Assembly (NCBI RefSeq): GCF_015477775.1
Contig: NZ_JADLQO010000017.1
Span: 145,768 to 209,767 of the forward strand
Origin: Nocardia abscessus
GTDB taxonomy: Bacteria > Actinomycetota > Actinomycetes > Mycobacteriales > Mycobacteriaceae
Reading direction: 5' to 3'
Length of the DNA stretch: 64,000 nucleotides
Part shown: piece after piece, positions 1 through 8,955 of the stretch
Position numbering within the stretch: position 1 is the first letter of the stretch
How the letters are laid out: every line of letters begins with the position of its first letter
Notes under the pieces: generated by a model
The model's input: the letters and a program-made list of their open reading frames with translations, nothing else
What the model was told of the DNA's origin: nothing
Databases searched by the model: none
Translations under genes and position numbers: made by a program

Positions 1-2
1 CA

Positions 3-422
3 GCAGCCTGCTCCGCGGCCTTCGTCGCCGCACCCGCAGCCACCGCCGCACCGCCCGAGGAGGCGCGCCTGGCGGGATGCGAATTCGGCTCCGCCGCGGC
101 GACATACGACTACGCGCGGTTCGGCGAGCACGCCCGCAGGATGCTCGACCTCAGCACCGGAGAGTTCCGCGCCGAGTTCGAGAACTTCCGCGGCAATATC
201 CAGTCGAGCGCGGAGGCCGCGCACATCCGCGCCGAGGCCAACTCGGCCGACTGCCGCGTCGTCTCCGGCGACGACAGCCGGGCCGAGGTGGACGTCGACG
301 TGGTCCGGACGGTGACCAGCGACGAGACCGACGGGCTCCCGCAGACCAGCCGCATGGCCATGACCGTGACGGTGGACAACGTCGACGGACGCTGGCTGGT
401 CAGCAAGGTTCGCTCGCGCTGA
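3..422 (+). CDS. Mce-associated protein, C-terminal part (5' cut by window edge)
   Basis: The reading frame is open from the left edge to the TGA at 422; its start lies outside the window. An Ala-rich stretch that could be the end of a membrane anchor is followed by a segment reading TYDYARFGEHARRMLDLSTG and a C-terminal TVDNVDGRWLVSKV. This is the layout of Mce-associated (Mam) proteins: one N-terminal transmembrane helix and an NTF2-like extracytoplasmic domain. Mam proteins are thought to stabilise Mce lipid-import complexes at the cell envelope. Neighbouring mce genes would lie to the left and are not visible. It converges on hisH, with a hairpin between them. The family call is fairly sure; the length and partners are unknown. 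Confidence 0.75.
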   Translation, partial: AACSAAFVAAPAATAAPPEEARLAGCEFGSAAATYDYARFGEHARRMLDLSTGEFRAEFENFRGNIQSSAEAAHIRAEANSADCRVVSGDDSRAEVDVDVVRTVTSDETDGLPQTSRMAMTVTVDNVDGRWLVSKVRSR

Positions 423-430
423 CCCGGCAG

Positions 431-459
431 GATCCCGCGCACCCCCGGTGCGCGGGATT
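431..459. terminator. Bidirectional hairpin terminator between the Mce-associated gene and hisH
   Basis: A perfect 12-bp stem (ATCCCGCGCACC at 432-443, GGTGCGCGGGAT at 447-458) closes a 3-nt loop. It sits in the 41-nt gap between two converging stop codons. There is no T-tract, which is common for actinomycete terminators. Confidence 0.75.
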
Positions 460-463
460 CGCC

Positions 464-1099
464 CTACAGCGCGTTCACCCAGTTGCGCAGCAGGTGGGCG
501 CCCGCGTCACCGGACTTCTCCGGGTGGAACTGGGTCGCCGACAGCGGGCCGTTCTCCACCGCCGCCAGGAACGGCACCCCGTGCTCGGCCCAGGTCAACT
601 TGGGCGCGGCGAAATGCTCACCGGGCGGAAGATCCCAAGCCTGGGCAGCGTAGGAGTGCACGAAGTAGAAGCGGGTGCCGGTGTCGAGGCCCGCGAACAG
701 AACGCTGTCGGACGGAGCGGAGACGGTGTTCCAGCCCATGTGCGGCAGCACTGGAGCGGACAGCCGCTCGACCGTGCCGGGCCATTCGGCGCATCCGTCG
801 GTCTCCGCACCGAACTCGACACCCCGTTCGAAGAGGATCTGCATGCCGACGCAGATGCCGAGCACCGGACGTCCGCCGGCCAGCCGCTGACCGATCAGAC
901 GCTCACCCCGCACCCCGCGCAGTCCCGCCATGCAAGCGGCGAACGCCCCGACGCCCGGCACGACCAGCCCGTCGGCGGCCAGCACGACCGCCGGGTCGGC
1001 GGTCACCTCGACGCGCGCGCCCGCCCTGGCCAGCGCCCGTTCGGCCGAGTGCAGGTTGCCCGAGCCGTAATCCAGCAGCGCCACGGATTTCGCGGTCAC
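464..1099 (-). CDS. hisH: Imidazole glycerol phosphate synthase, glutaminase subunit HisH
   Basis: HisH hydrolyses glutamine and passes ammonia to HisF, which makes imidazole glycerol phosphate and AICAR in histidine synthesis. The 211-residue protein is a class I glutamine amidotransferase: the nucleophile is Cys83 in GICVGMQ, and His192 and Glu194 lie in FHPEKS. The GTG start overlaps the hisB stop by 4 nt (GTGA), so the two are translationally coupled. It is the last his gene of the operon here; a strong hairpin follows, and hisA and hisF are not adjacent as they are in mycobacteria. Confidence 0.96.
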   Translation of the reverse strand: MTAKSVALLDYGSGNLHSAERALARAGARVEVTADPAVVLAADGLVVPGVGAFAACMAGLRGVRGERLIGQRLAGGRPVLGICVGMQILFERGVEFGAETDGCAEWPGTVERLSAPVLPHMGWNTVSAPSDSVLFAGLDTGTRFYFVHSYAAQAWDLPPGEHFAAPKLTWAEHGVPFLAAVENGPLSATQFHPEKSGDAGAHLLRNWVNAL

Positions 1100-1710
1100 A
1101 GCGTTCCCTTCGTCGACGGGACCCCGCTCACCCGCGGGTCGGGTTCCACCGCGGCGCGCAGTGCGCGCGCCACCGCCTTGAATTCGGCCTCGGTGACGTG
1201 GTGCTGATCGCGTCCGTAGAGCACCCGGACGTGCAGGGCGATGCGCGCGTTCAGCGCGATCGACTCGAATACGTGGCGGTTGAGCACGGTGGAATACGGC
1301 GCACCGGGACCGGAGCCGGGGATCACCGTGTGGACCAGGTGATCCGGCTCGCCGGTGTGCACGCAGTAGGGGCGGCCGGACACGTCGACTGCGGCGTGCG
1401 CCAGCGTCTCGTCCATCGGGATGTAGGCGTCGCCGAACCGGCGGATGCCCGTCTTGTCGCCCAGCGCCTTGCCGAGTGCCTGACCGAACACGATCGCGGT
1501 GTCCTCGACGGTGTGATGCGCCTCGATCTCGATGTCACCCTCCGCGCGCACGGTCAGGTCGAAGCTCGCGTGTGCGCCGAGCGCGGTCAGCATGTGGTCG
1601 TAGAACGGCACGCCGGTGGCGATCTCGGTCTTGCCGGTGCCGTCCAGATCCAGCTCCACGAGGATGCTGGATTCCTTGGTGACCCGCTCCACCCGGGCGG
1701 TCCTGCTCAT
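1096..1710 (-). CDS. hisB: Imidazoleglycerol-phosphate dehydratase HisB
   Basis: HisB dehydrates imidazole glycerol phosphate to imidazole acetol phosphate, the sixth step of histidine synthesis. It is the monofunctional, roughly 200-residue actinobacterial form, without the phosphatase domain of enterobacterial HisB. The manganese-binding motifs HHTVEDT and RDQHHVTEAEFKA are both present. I choose the ATG at 1710 (MSRTARVERVTKES) because a GGAC motif lies 6 nt upstream; an in-frame TTG at 1722 would add four residues. It lies 46 nt downstream of hisC and overlaps hisH by 4 nt. Confidence 0.96.
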   Translation of the reverse strand: MSRTARVERVTKESSILVELDLDGTGKTEIATGVPFYDHMLTALGAHASFDLTVRAEGDIEIEAHHTVEDTAIVFGQALGKALGDKTGIRRFGDAYIPMDETLAHAAVDVSGRPYCVHTGEPDHLVHTVIPGSGPGAPYSTVLNRHVFESIALNARIALHVRVLYGRDQHHVTEAEFKAVARALRAAVEPDPRVSGVPSTKGTL

Positions 1711-1756
1711 GTTGACGTCCAATCGGGGTTGTCGCCGAGACTTTCCCGGCGCTGGT

Positions 1757-2890
1757 TCATCGCGGTGCGAGGTCGGTGCCCGCCAGCAGGCCGCTGACCC
1801 GCAGCAGTTCGTCGTTCTCGGCGGCGAGGCCGATGGTGGTGCGCAGGTAGCCGGGGATGCCGACGTCGCGGATCAGCACGCCGTGGTCGAGATAGCGCTG
1901 CCAGGTGCGCGCGGCGTCGGCGAAGCGGCCGAACAGCAGGAAGTTGGCGTCGCTGGGGATCACGTCGTACCCCTGCTCCCGCAGCGCCGCCGCCACCCGG
2001 TCGCGCTGCGCGGCCAGTTCGGCGACGCTGCCAAGGGTCTCCTCGGCGTGCCGCAGGGCCGCGCGGGCGGCGACCTGGGTGACCACCGAGAGGTGGTAGG
2101 GCAGCCGCACCAGCAGCATCGCGTCGATCACCGCGGGCGCGGCGACCAGGTAGCCGAGCCGCCCCCCCGCGAACGCGAACGCCTTGCTCATCGTCCTGGT
2201 CACCACGAGTTTCGCCGGGAACTGCGCGATCAGCCCGATGGCGCTGGGCTGTGCCGAGAACTCGCCGTAGGCCTCATCCACCACCACGATGCCGGGCGCG
2301 GCGGCGAGGATGCGCGCCAAGTCCTGCCGCGGGATGCTGTGCCCGGTGGGGTTGTTCGGACTGGTCACGAACACCACGTCGGGCCTGCGCTCGGCGATGG
2401 CGGCCAGTGCGTGGTCGATGTCGAGGGAGAAGTCGGCGCTGCGCTTGGCCTCGATCCACTCGGTGTCGATGCCCTCGGAGATGATCGGGTGCATCGAGTA
2501 GGAGGGCACGAAACCCAGTGCGCTGCGGCCCGGTCCGCCGAAGGCCTGCAACAGCTGCTGCAGGATCTCGTTGGAGCCGTTGGCCGCCCAGACGTTGCCG
2601 GTGTCCAGCGCGATGCCGGTCTGCGTGGTCAGATACCGCGCCAGGTCGGTGCGCAGCGCGACGGCGTCGCGGTCCGGGTAGCGATGCAGGTCGGCGGCGG
2701 CCGCGCGGATCGAATCGGCCACGTCGTCGATCAGCGCCCGGCTCGGCGGGTGCGGGTTCTCGTTCGTGTTCAGCTGCACGGGAACCGTCAATTGCGGTGC
2801 GCCGTACGGCTTCTTGCCGCGCAGGTTCTCCCGCAGCGGCAGCTCGTCCAGGGTCAGCTCCGCGCCGGGCGCGCTCACCGCGCGCGTCAC
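1757..2890 (-). CDS. hisC: Histidinol-phosphate aminotransferase HisC
   Basis: HisC transfers an amino group from glutamate to imidazole acetol phosphate, giving histidinol phosphate. It is a PLP fold-type I aminotransferase of 377 residues: LNTNENP near the N-terminus, SPNNPTG in the middle, the VVDEAYGEF cofactor motif, and the Schiff-base lysine in TMSKAFAFAGGRLGY. The frame is open further upstream inside hisD, but the GTG at 2890 overlaps the hisD stop as GTGA and gives the usual family length, so I take it as the start. Confidence 0.95.
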   Translation of the reverse strand: MTRAVSAPGAELTLDELPLRENLRGKKPYGAPQLTVPVQLNTNENPHPPSRALIDDVADSIRAAAADLHRYPDRDAVALRTDLARYLTTQTGIALDTGNVWAANGSNEILQQLLQAFGGPGRSALGFVPSYSMHPIISEGIDTEWIEAKRSADFSLDIDHALAAIAERRPDVVFVTSPNNPTGHSIPRQDLARILAAAPGIVVVDEAYGEFSAQPSAIGLIAQFPAKLVVTRTMSKAFAFAGGRLGYLVAAPAVIDAMLLVRLPYHLSVVTQVAARAALRHAEETLGSVAELAAQRDRVAAALREQGYDVIPSDANFLLFGRFADAARTWQRYLDHGVLIRDVGIPGYLRTTIGLAAENDELLRVSGLLAGTDLAPR

Positions 2891-4224
2891 GACAGCGCCT
2901 CGAAACGCGCCTGCACGGCCTGGCCGTGCGCGGGCAGGTCTTCCGCGTTCGCCAGCGCCACCACGTGACCCGCCACGTCCTTCAGCGCCGCTTCGGTGTA
3001 CTCCACGACGTGGATTCCGCGCAGGAAGGTTTGCACGCTCAGCCCGGAGGAGTGCCGTGCGCACCCCGCGGTCGGCAGCACGTGGTTGGAGCCCGCGCAG
3101 TAGTCCCCCAGGCTGACCGGCGCGTACGCGCCGACGAACACCGCTCCGGCGCTGCGCACCCGGGCCGCGACCGCGGGCGCGTCCGTGGTCTGGATCTCCA
3201 GGTGTTCGGCGGCGTAGGCGTTCACCACGCGCAGGCCCTGCTCGATGTCATCGACCAAGACGGTGCCGGACTGCTTGCCGCGCAGCGCCTCGCTCACCCG
3301 GTGGGCGTGCTTGACCACGGTCAGTTGCATGGTCAGCGCCGCGTCCACCGCGTCGGCCAGCTGCTCGCTGTCGGTGACCAGCACACTGGCGGCCAGCACG
3401 TCGTGCTCGGCCTGACTGATCAGGTCGGCGGCGACGTGCACCGGATCGGCGGTCGCGTCGGCGAGGATGGCGATCTCGGTGGGGCCCGCCTCGGCGTCGA
3501 TGCCGACCAGGCCGCGGCACAGCCGCTTCGCGGCGGTGACGTAGATGTTGCCCGGCCCGGTGATCAGGTCGACCGGCTCCAGCTGCGCGCCGTCGGTGTC
3601 GAGGCCGCCGTAGGACAGCAGGGCGATGCCCTGGGCGCCGCCGACCGCCCACACCTCGTCGACGCCGAGCAGTTGCGCGGCGGCGAGGATGGTGGGGTGC
3701 GGAAGCCCGCCGAACTGCGCCTGCGGCGGCGAGGCCACCACCAGCGAGCCGACGCCCGCGGTCTGCGCGGGCACCACGTTCATCACGACGCTGGACGGGT
3801 AGACGGCGTTTCCGCCCGGCACGTACAGGCCGACCCGTTCGACGGGCACCCAGCGCTCGGTGACGGTGCCGCCCGGCACCACCTCGGTGGTCTTGTCGGT
3901 GCGCCGCTGATCGGCGTGCACCTTGCGCGCCCGGGCGATGGACTCCTCCAGCGCCGCGCGGACCGCCGGGTCCAGCCGTTCCAGCGCGGCTTCCAGCTCG
4001 GCCGCGGGCACCCGCACCGTCGGCGGGATCACTCCGTCGAAGCGCTCGCTGAACTCCAGGGCCGCCGACACACCCTGATCACGGATCGCCTCGACCACCG
4101 GACGCACCTGATGCAGCACCGAGTCCACGTCGACTCCCCCACGCGGCAGCGCGGCGCGCAGCTCGGCGACGGAGGGAGTACGACCGCGCAGATCGACGCG
4201 GGCGAGCTCGATGCGGGATGTCAT
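2887..4224 (-). CDS. hisD: Histidinol dehydrogenase HisD
   Basis: HisD oxidises L-histidinol to L-histidine in two NAD-dependent steps, the end of the pathway, using a catalytic zinc. The 445-residue protein has the family blocks: ERWVPVERVGLYVPGG, AGPTEIAILAD, SQAEHD, YAAEHLEIQ with a catalytic His, and GDYCAGSNHVLPTAG. It is the first gene of the hisDCBH operon and is coupled to hisC by a 4-nt stop/start overlap. The leader between the predicted -10 box (4279-4284) and the ATG carries GGAGACAAGG, a plausible ribosome-binding region. Confidence 0.96.
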   Translation of the reverse strand: MTSRIELARVDLRGRTPSVAELRAALPRGGVDVDSVLHQVRPVVEAIRDQGVSAALEFSERFDGVIPPTVRVPAAELEAALERLDPAVRAALEESIARARKVHADQRRTDKTTEVVPGGTVTERWVPVERVGLYVPGGNAVYPSSVVMNVVPAQTAGVGSLVVASPPQAQFGGLPHPTILAAAQLLGVDEVWAVGGAQGIALLSYGGLDTDGAQLEPVDLITGPGNIYVTAAKRLCRGLVGIDAEAGPTEIAILADATADPVHVAADLISQAEHDVLAASVLVTDSEQLADAVDAALTMQLTVVKHAHRVSEALRGKQSGTVLVDDIEQGLRVVNAYAAEHLEIQTTDAPAVAARVRSAGAVFVGAYAPVSLGDYCAGSNHVLPTAGCARHSSGLSVQTFLRGIHVVEYTEAALKDVAGHVVALANAEDLPAHGQAVQARFEALS

Positions 4225-4278
4225 GTGGTGTCGGTCCTTGTCTCCAGCTGATTCCGCAACAGGAAAGTTGCAGCTACC

Positions 4279-4284
4279 AGCCTA
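4279..4284 (-). promoter_or_regulatory. Predicted -10 element for hisDCBH
   Basis: TAGGCT (TANNNT type) reads toward hisD, about 55 nt before its ATG. The short inverted repeat GCAAC-N6-GTTGC lies in the predicted leader. The rest of the 263-nt gap between hisD and the kinase stop holds no convincing gene. Confidence 0.35.
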
Positions 4285-4487
4285 ATGGGCCGACGCCAGC
4301 CGTTATCGGTGTGGTCCGCGACTGCCGAGCCGCTCCCGTGCCATATTCGCCAGGTCAGCCCGCTGGTGAGCTGTTCGGCGCACGGGGCGGTGTGGCGCCG
4401 ATCTCGTTCGAGGGCTCGGGGGGTCAGCCACCTTCGCGTCCGTGGCGCGACGGCAAACGCGGCGTCGCCTCCGAACCTGGACGCGCG

Positions 4488-6119
4488 TCAGCGGGTGTCG
4501 CTGTCGATGAGGGCGGACCCACTGCCAGGGTTGATCAACCGAAGCGTCACCGACTTGTTCTGGCCCCCGTAGGTCACGCTGGCCACATTGACGTCGACCG
4601 AGCCGTCCGCGTTGGTGCCGGTACCGCCACCGGCCGTGTCGACAGTGTTGAAGCCCGTGACCCGATTCTGCGTCCAGTAGGTCTCGAAGGCTTGCTGGCT
4701 GCCGTAGACCTGCTGGGCAGCGGGGGTCAACTGTTTCCAAGCAGCGGCGAGACTCAGATACGTGAGGTTGTTGTAGAAGTCCACCACTTGGTCGATCGAC
4801 ACCCGGGAGTCGGCCTTGCCGACGCTCTTCGTCTCGCCCACGGGGGCGGCAGCCGACGACGTATTGCCACCCGGCCGCGTCGACGCGGTCACTGAAGTGG
4901 AGCTGCCCTGGGATGCCTGGGAGCTCGAGCCCGATGAGGTCAGCGTGTTCACCATGATGGCCCCGACCACGGCGACGGCGCCGACCAGCGCACCGATCAG
5001 CACGGCGCGACGCACGCCGCCAGATCGCCGTTCGGGCGTCGGGCGCGGCTGCGCCATGGTGCGGGGATGCGCCGCGGTGTCCGGATGGGCCGGCCGCGCG
5101 GGCGCTGGGCGGGGGCGCGGCTGGCGCTCGGTGGGCGTGTAGGGCGCCGACGCCATCGCCGACGGCCGCAGTGTGCGGGTCGCCGATTCGGAGTCGCCCG
5201 CTCTCGGCCGCGCGAACGCTTCGCTGGCCGGCACGAACCCGACGGAAACCGGCGCTGGACCGGCGTCGGCGAACGCGGCGAGGTGGTCGCGCGCCGCGCG
5301 CATGCTCGGGCGCTCGGACGGCTCCGGGCTGAGCAGGTCGAGCAGGAAGTCCGTCGCGGGGCCCGCGTTGCGCGGTTCGCTCAGCTGACCATTGGCGGCG
5401 GCGTAGAGCACCGCGAGCGGGTTGGAGCCCGCACCGTAGGGCGGTTCGCCCTCCAGCGCGTGGAACAGCGTCGCGCCCAGCGCGAACACGTCGGACGCCG
5501 GACTGGGATCGGAGCCGCGGGCGACCTCGGGCGCGAGATAGGCGGCGGTGCCGCAGATCAGTCCGGTCTCGGTGAGCGTGACGTCGCCGGTCGCGCGGGA
5601 GATGCCGAAGTCGGTGATCTTCACCGTCCCGTGATCATCGAGCAGGATATTGCCCGGCTTCACGTCACGGTGCACGATGCCCGCCTGGTGCGCGGCGATC
5701 AGCGCCGAGGCGACCTGCTCGCCGATCCGCGCGACCTGGGTCAGCGGCAAGGTGCCCTGAGCGCCGATCACCGCGGCCAGGCTCTTGGACTTCAGGTACT
5801 CCATCACCAGGCAGGGATCGCCCTCGTGCTCGGTGATGTCGAACACGACGATCGCGTTCGGATGCTGGAAGCGGGCGGCGTTGCGGGCCTCCCGGATCGC
5901 GCGTTGGCGAACCACGACGCGTTCGGCCTCGGGCAAGCTCGGTTGGATGTGGATCTGCTTGACGGCCACGGAGCGCTGGAGGCGTTCGTCGACGGCACGC
6001 CAGACCACGCCCGTGCCGCCGCTACCAATCCGCTCGACCAGGCGGTAATGCTCCGCGATCAACTGACCGGTATCGATGGCGCCTACTCCGAACCTTCTCG
6101 AAATCGTGACATCCCGCAT
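4488..6119 (-). CDS. Transmembrane Ser/Thr protein kinase (PASTA-less, Pkn type)
   Basis: A bacterial Hanks-type kinase of 543 residues. The cytoplasmic catalytic domain (about 24-285) has the glycine loop GSGGTG (32-37), Lys54 in VAVKQ, HRDVKPGN (150-157) and DFG (170-172), so it should be active. A Pro/Ala/Arg-rich juxtamembrane linker (about 300-370) leads to one transmembrane helix (371-393), then a Ser/Thr-rich stalk and an external domain of about 120 residues. That domain (VVDFYNNLTYLSLAAAWKQL...) looks NTF2-like and may be the sensor. There are no PASTA repeats, so it is not PknB. It follows the penicillin-binding lipoprotein gene on the same strand after 99 nt, which hints at a cell-wall role. 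The ligand is unknown. Confidence 0.9.
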   Translation of the reverse strand: MRDVTISRRFGVGAIDTGQLIAEHYRLVERIGSGGTGVVWRAVDERLQRSVAVKQIHIQPSLPEAERVVVRQRAIREARNAARFQHPNAIVVFDITEHEGDPCLVMEYLKSKSLAAVIGAQGTLPLTQVARIGEQVASALIAAHQAGIVHRDVKPGNILLDDHGTVKITDFGISRATGDVTLTETGLICGTAAYLAPEVARGSDPSPASDVFALGATLFHALEGEPPYGAGSNPLAVLYAAANGQLSEPRNAGPATDFLLDLLSPEPSERPSMRAARDHLAAFADAGPAPVSVGFVPASEAFARPRAGDSESATRTLRPSAMASAPYTPTERQPRPRPAPARPAHPDTAAHPRTMAQPRPTPERRSGGVRRAVLIGALVGAVAVVGAIMVNTLTSSGSSSQASQGSSTSVTASTRPGGNTSSAAAPVGETKSVGKADSRVSIDQVVDFYNNLTYLSLAAAWKQLTPAAQQVYGSQQAFETYWTQNRVTGFNTVDTAGGGTGTNADGSVDVNVASVTYGGQNKSVTLRLINPGSGSALIDSDTR

Positions 6120-6218
6120 ATTGATTACTCACGCGGTCCCGGGATGAGTGTAGCGGGCTCCCGGCGGCTCGCACGCGCCAGCCGGGCCTTGACGCGGGCC
6201 GGAATCGCCCGAAACGGA

Positions 6219-7970
6219 CTATTCGCGTGCGCGCAGCATCCGGCCCGCGGCGTCCACGGCGGGCGCCGAACTGCTCGCATCGCTGATGAACACGGAAAAC
6301 GCCAGGTCGCCGTCGATGCCGACGAACCAACCGTGCGCGTGGGTGTCATCGATGTACTCCGCGGTGCCGGTCTTGCCGAGCAGCCCCGGAATGTCGCGCA
6401 ATTGCGTGGCGGTGCCGTCGGTGATCGTCTCGCGCAGCATGGCTTTCAGCTGGTCGTCGACCTGCGGCGGCAGTGCTTCCGGAGTGCGGTCCGGGGTGCC
6501 CGGCTTGCCCGCGACGAGGGTGGGCGCGGGCGCGGCACCACGAGCGATGGACGCGGCGACCATGGCCATGCCGAACGGCGACGCTGTCACCTGCCCTTGA
6601 CCGATCGCCGACTCCACCCGCAGCGCGGAGGTGCCTGCCGGTGGCACCTTTCCGGTGACAGTCGTCAGGCCCGGTGTGACGTAGTCGATCCCGAGGCCGA
6701 GTTGTGCGGCCGCTTTCGTCAGTGCGTCGGCGGGCAATTGCACGGCGAGGGCGCCCATGGTGGTGTTGCAGGAGCGGGCGAACGCGGTGTGCAGCGGGAC
6801 CGAGCCCAGATCGAAGTTGTTGTCGTTGGGGATGCGGCGGCCCTCGATGTTCGCGGTGCCGGGGCAGGGCAGCACGGTGTCGGGTGTCACCGTTCCGGCC
6901 TGCAACGCGGCGGAGACGGTGACCGTCTTGAACGTCGAACCCGGCGGGTAGAGCCCGGTCAGCGCGATCGGGCCCTGCGCGTCGGCGGGGGCGTTCTGCG
7001 CGATCGCGACGACCTCGCCGGTCGACGGCCGCAGGGCGACGATCGCGGCGGGCTGGGCAACCGGGACCAGGGCGGCCTCCGCGGCGCGCTGCAAGCCGAG
7101 GTCGAGCGTGGTCGCGATGTCCGCGGTGGGCGTCGGGTCCGTCCCAGCGACGCGCTGGGTGCCCTCCGGGGTCTGGGCGCGCACCGCCCACCCCGCGTTC
7201 GCGTCGGCGGACTCCTGCCACAGCTCGGCCAGTCCGGACAGGGTCGGTGCGGCCAGCGCCTTGTCGGTCGTCAGCAGGCGGGTCTGCGGGGCGAGGACGA
7301 CACCGGGCAGCGCGGTCAGACGATCTCGGACCGGGGCGAGATCGCTCTCGCGCAGGGTGATCGCGGTGATCGATTTGCCTTGGGCCGCTGCCGATTCCGC
7401 TTGCAGCGATTGCGCGGTGAGGCCGGGCGCGAGTGGGCCGAGCAGGTCCGCGACGGCGGCGAGGTCGGCGCCGGGGCCGACATTCACCAGCGTGACGATC
7501 TGCTCGGTCATCAGTTCGCCGCCGGTGGAATCGAGGATGCGGGCCGGTTTCGGATAGACCCTGCTGTAGCTCAGCGGCCCCGCGGCCAGCCCGGGGGCGA
7601 CCGTGGCGGGATCCCACTTCACCCGCCACCCCACTCCGTCGTCGCGCGCGGTGCCGTTGGTGGTGTAGGTCCACTCGGACTTGCCGTCGCCGCCCAGCTT
7701 CCAGGTGGCGGCCAGCGCGAAACCGTTCTCGTCGGCCGAGCGCACCTCGAAGCGCACGTCCTTGCCGAGCCCTTCGTAGAGCGCGCCGAGGGTGTCCGCG
7801 GCCAGGGCCGGGTTGTCGGTGAGCGCGGCCGCCGCGGCGACGTCGTCGCGGTTGAGCGCCTCGGCGAACTGCCCGGCGACGGTGTCGGGCTGTTCCGGTC
7901 CGGACGAGCAGGCGGTGAGCACGAGAATCGGTGCGGCGAACAGGACGAGGGACTTCCGGTTGGTACGCAC
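6219..7970 (-). CDS. Penicillin-binding lipoprotein, MecA-like transpeptidase
   Basis: A class B penicillin-binding protein of 583 residues, probably a D,D-transpeptidase cross-linking peptidoglycan outside the membrane. The N-terminus is a lipoprotein signal with lipobox LTAC (Cys21), not the usual transmembrane anchor. An NTF2-like, MecA-type domain follows (about 27-130), then a dimerisation region, then the transpeptidase domain with STFK (345-348), SCN (400-402) and KTG (533-535). All three catalytic motifs are intact. The layout matches the M. tuberculosis penicillin-binding lipoprotein Rv2864c. It sits between nat and the transmembrane kinase gene, all on the minus strand. Confidence 0.92.
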   Translation of the reverse strand: MRTNRKSLVLFAAPILVLTACSSGPEQPDTVAGQFAEALNRDDVAAAAALTDNPALAADTLGALYEGLGKDVRFEVRSADENGFALAATWKLGGDGKSEWTYTTNGTARDDGVGWRVKWDPATVAPGLAAGPLSYSRVYPKPARILDSTGGELMTEQIVTLVNVGPGADLAAVADLLGPLAPGLTAQSLQAESAAAQGKSITAITLRESDLAPVRDRLTALPGVVLAPQTRLLTTDKALAAPTLSGLAELWQESADANAGWAVRAQTPEGTQRVAGTDPTPTADIATTLDLGLQRAAEAALVPVAQPAAIVALRPSTGEVVAIAQNAPADAQGPIALTGLYPPGSTFKTVTVSAALQAGTVTPDTVLPCPGTANIEGRRIPNDNNFDLGSVPLHTAFARSCNTTMGALAVQLPADALTKAAAQLGLGIDYVTPGLTTVTGKVPPAGTSALRVESAIGQGQVTASPFGMAMVAASIARGAAPAPTLVAGKPGTPDRTPEALPPQVDDQLKAMLRETITDGTATQLRDIPGLLGKTGTAEYIDDTHAHGWFVGIDGDLAFSVFISDASSSAPAVDAAGRMLRARE

Positions 7971-8017
7971 GCCGACGACCCTATCGGGCCGGGCGCCGCG
8001 CCGAGCGGATCACGAGG

Positions 8018-8884
8018 TCAGTCGCGCGACCACGGAGCCTCCGCGAGCGCGGCGGCGTCGGCGTCGGCGAGGTCGATGTCGAACACCTCGGTGAGGATCT
8101 TGGGCAGCTCGGCGGGTTCCAGCTCCTTCGTGTCGCTCGTGCCGTCGGGGTACTCGGTGACGAACGTGGTGCCGTCCAGCACGTGGTGCACGTCGGGGCG
8201 GAAGCGCTGCGCGTACGGCCGGGTGGTGAACGGGGAACGCGGCGAGGTCGACACGAAGTGGTTGCCGACCGCGTAGTCGATGCGGTACTGCGGATTCAGG
8301 GTGAAACTGTGCCGGTCGACCCACCCGTCGCGGCCGTATTGGTGCAGCACCCACAACTCCGAATCCAGCTCACCGCGCGTACTCTCCAGCCGGAACTTCC
8401 ATTCGCCCGCGGCGAATTCGCCGGTCTCGGCGGACAGTTCGAACGGCACGAGCGGTCCGGCGCCGAAGCCGACGTCGCACAGCCAGACCCGATCGTCGTC
8501 GGCGGTGGTCACGCGCAGCAACGCGTGGGTGGCGGGCCGCAATGCCGTGCCCGCGCCCATGCTCACGCGCCCGCTGAGGCCCGTGACGCCGAACCCGAGC
8601 CGTTCCAGCGCGGCCGCGAACAATCCCACGTTCTCGTAGCAGTAGCCGCCGCGGCGCCGCCGCACGAGTTTGTCCTGCAAGCTCGCCAGATCCAGTGGAA
8701 TCGACCGGCCCAGGATGATCTCCAGGTTCTCGAACGGGATCTCGGTGGTGTGCGCGCGCACCAGCTCGTGCAGCGTCCGGACAGTGGGGGCGCGCTCGCC
8801 GTCGAAACCGATGCGGGCCAAATAGGCGTCCAGATCGAGTTCCGCTCCGTTCCAGTGGTAGGCCGGGTCGGTCGGCTTGCTCAT
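8018..8884 (-). CDS. nat: Arylamine N-acetyltransferase
   Basis: NAT moves an acetyl (or propionyl) group from acyl-CoA to arylamines, arylhydrazines or, in actinomycetes, possibly sterol-breakdown intermediates; mycobacterial NAT acetylates isoniazid. The catalytic triad is clear: Cys82 in RRGGYCYEN, His120 in THALLRV and Asp137 in CDVGFG. At 288 residues the length is normal. It lies 47 nt upstream of the penicillin-binding lipoprotein gene on the same strand. In mycobacteria nat sits among cholesterol genes (hsaABCD); none is visible here, so the substrate is open. Confidence 0.95.
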   Translation of the reverse strand: MSKPTDPAYHWNGAELDLDAYLARIGFDGERAPTVRTLHELVRAHTTEIPFENLEIILGRSIPLDLASLQDKLVRRRRGGYCYENVGLFAAALERLGFGVTGLSGRVSMGAGTALRPATHALLRVTTADDDRVWLCDVGFGAGPLVPFELSAETGEFAAGEWKFRLESTRGELDSELWVLHQYGRDGWVDRHSFTLNPQYRIDYAVGNHFVSTSPRSPFTTRPYAQRFRPDVHHVLDGTTFVTEYPDGTSDTKELEPAELPKILTEVFDIDLADADAAALAEAPWSRD

Positions 8885-8955
8885 CGCGTCCTCGCTTCGT
8901 CGTCGGTCTTCTCGGTCAACCGCGCGGGGACACGATCATGTTCCCGCCCGACGGC

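Noticed and set aside
5067..8276. Long plus-strand frame opposite the kinase and penicillin-binding lipoprotein genes
   Set aside because: The minus-strand genes have complete catalytic motifs, while this frame is Arg/Gly/Val-rich and matches no family.
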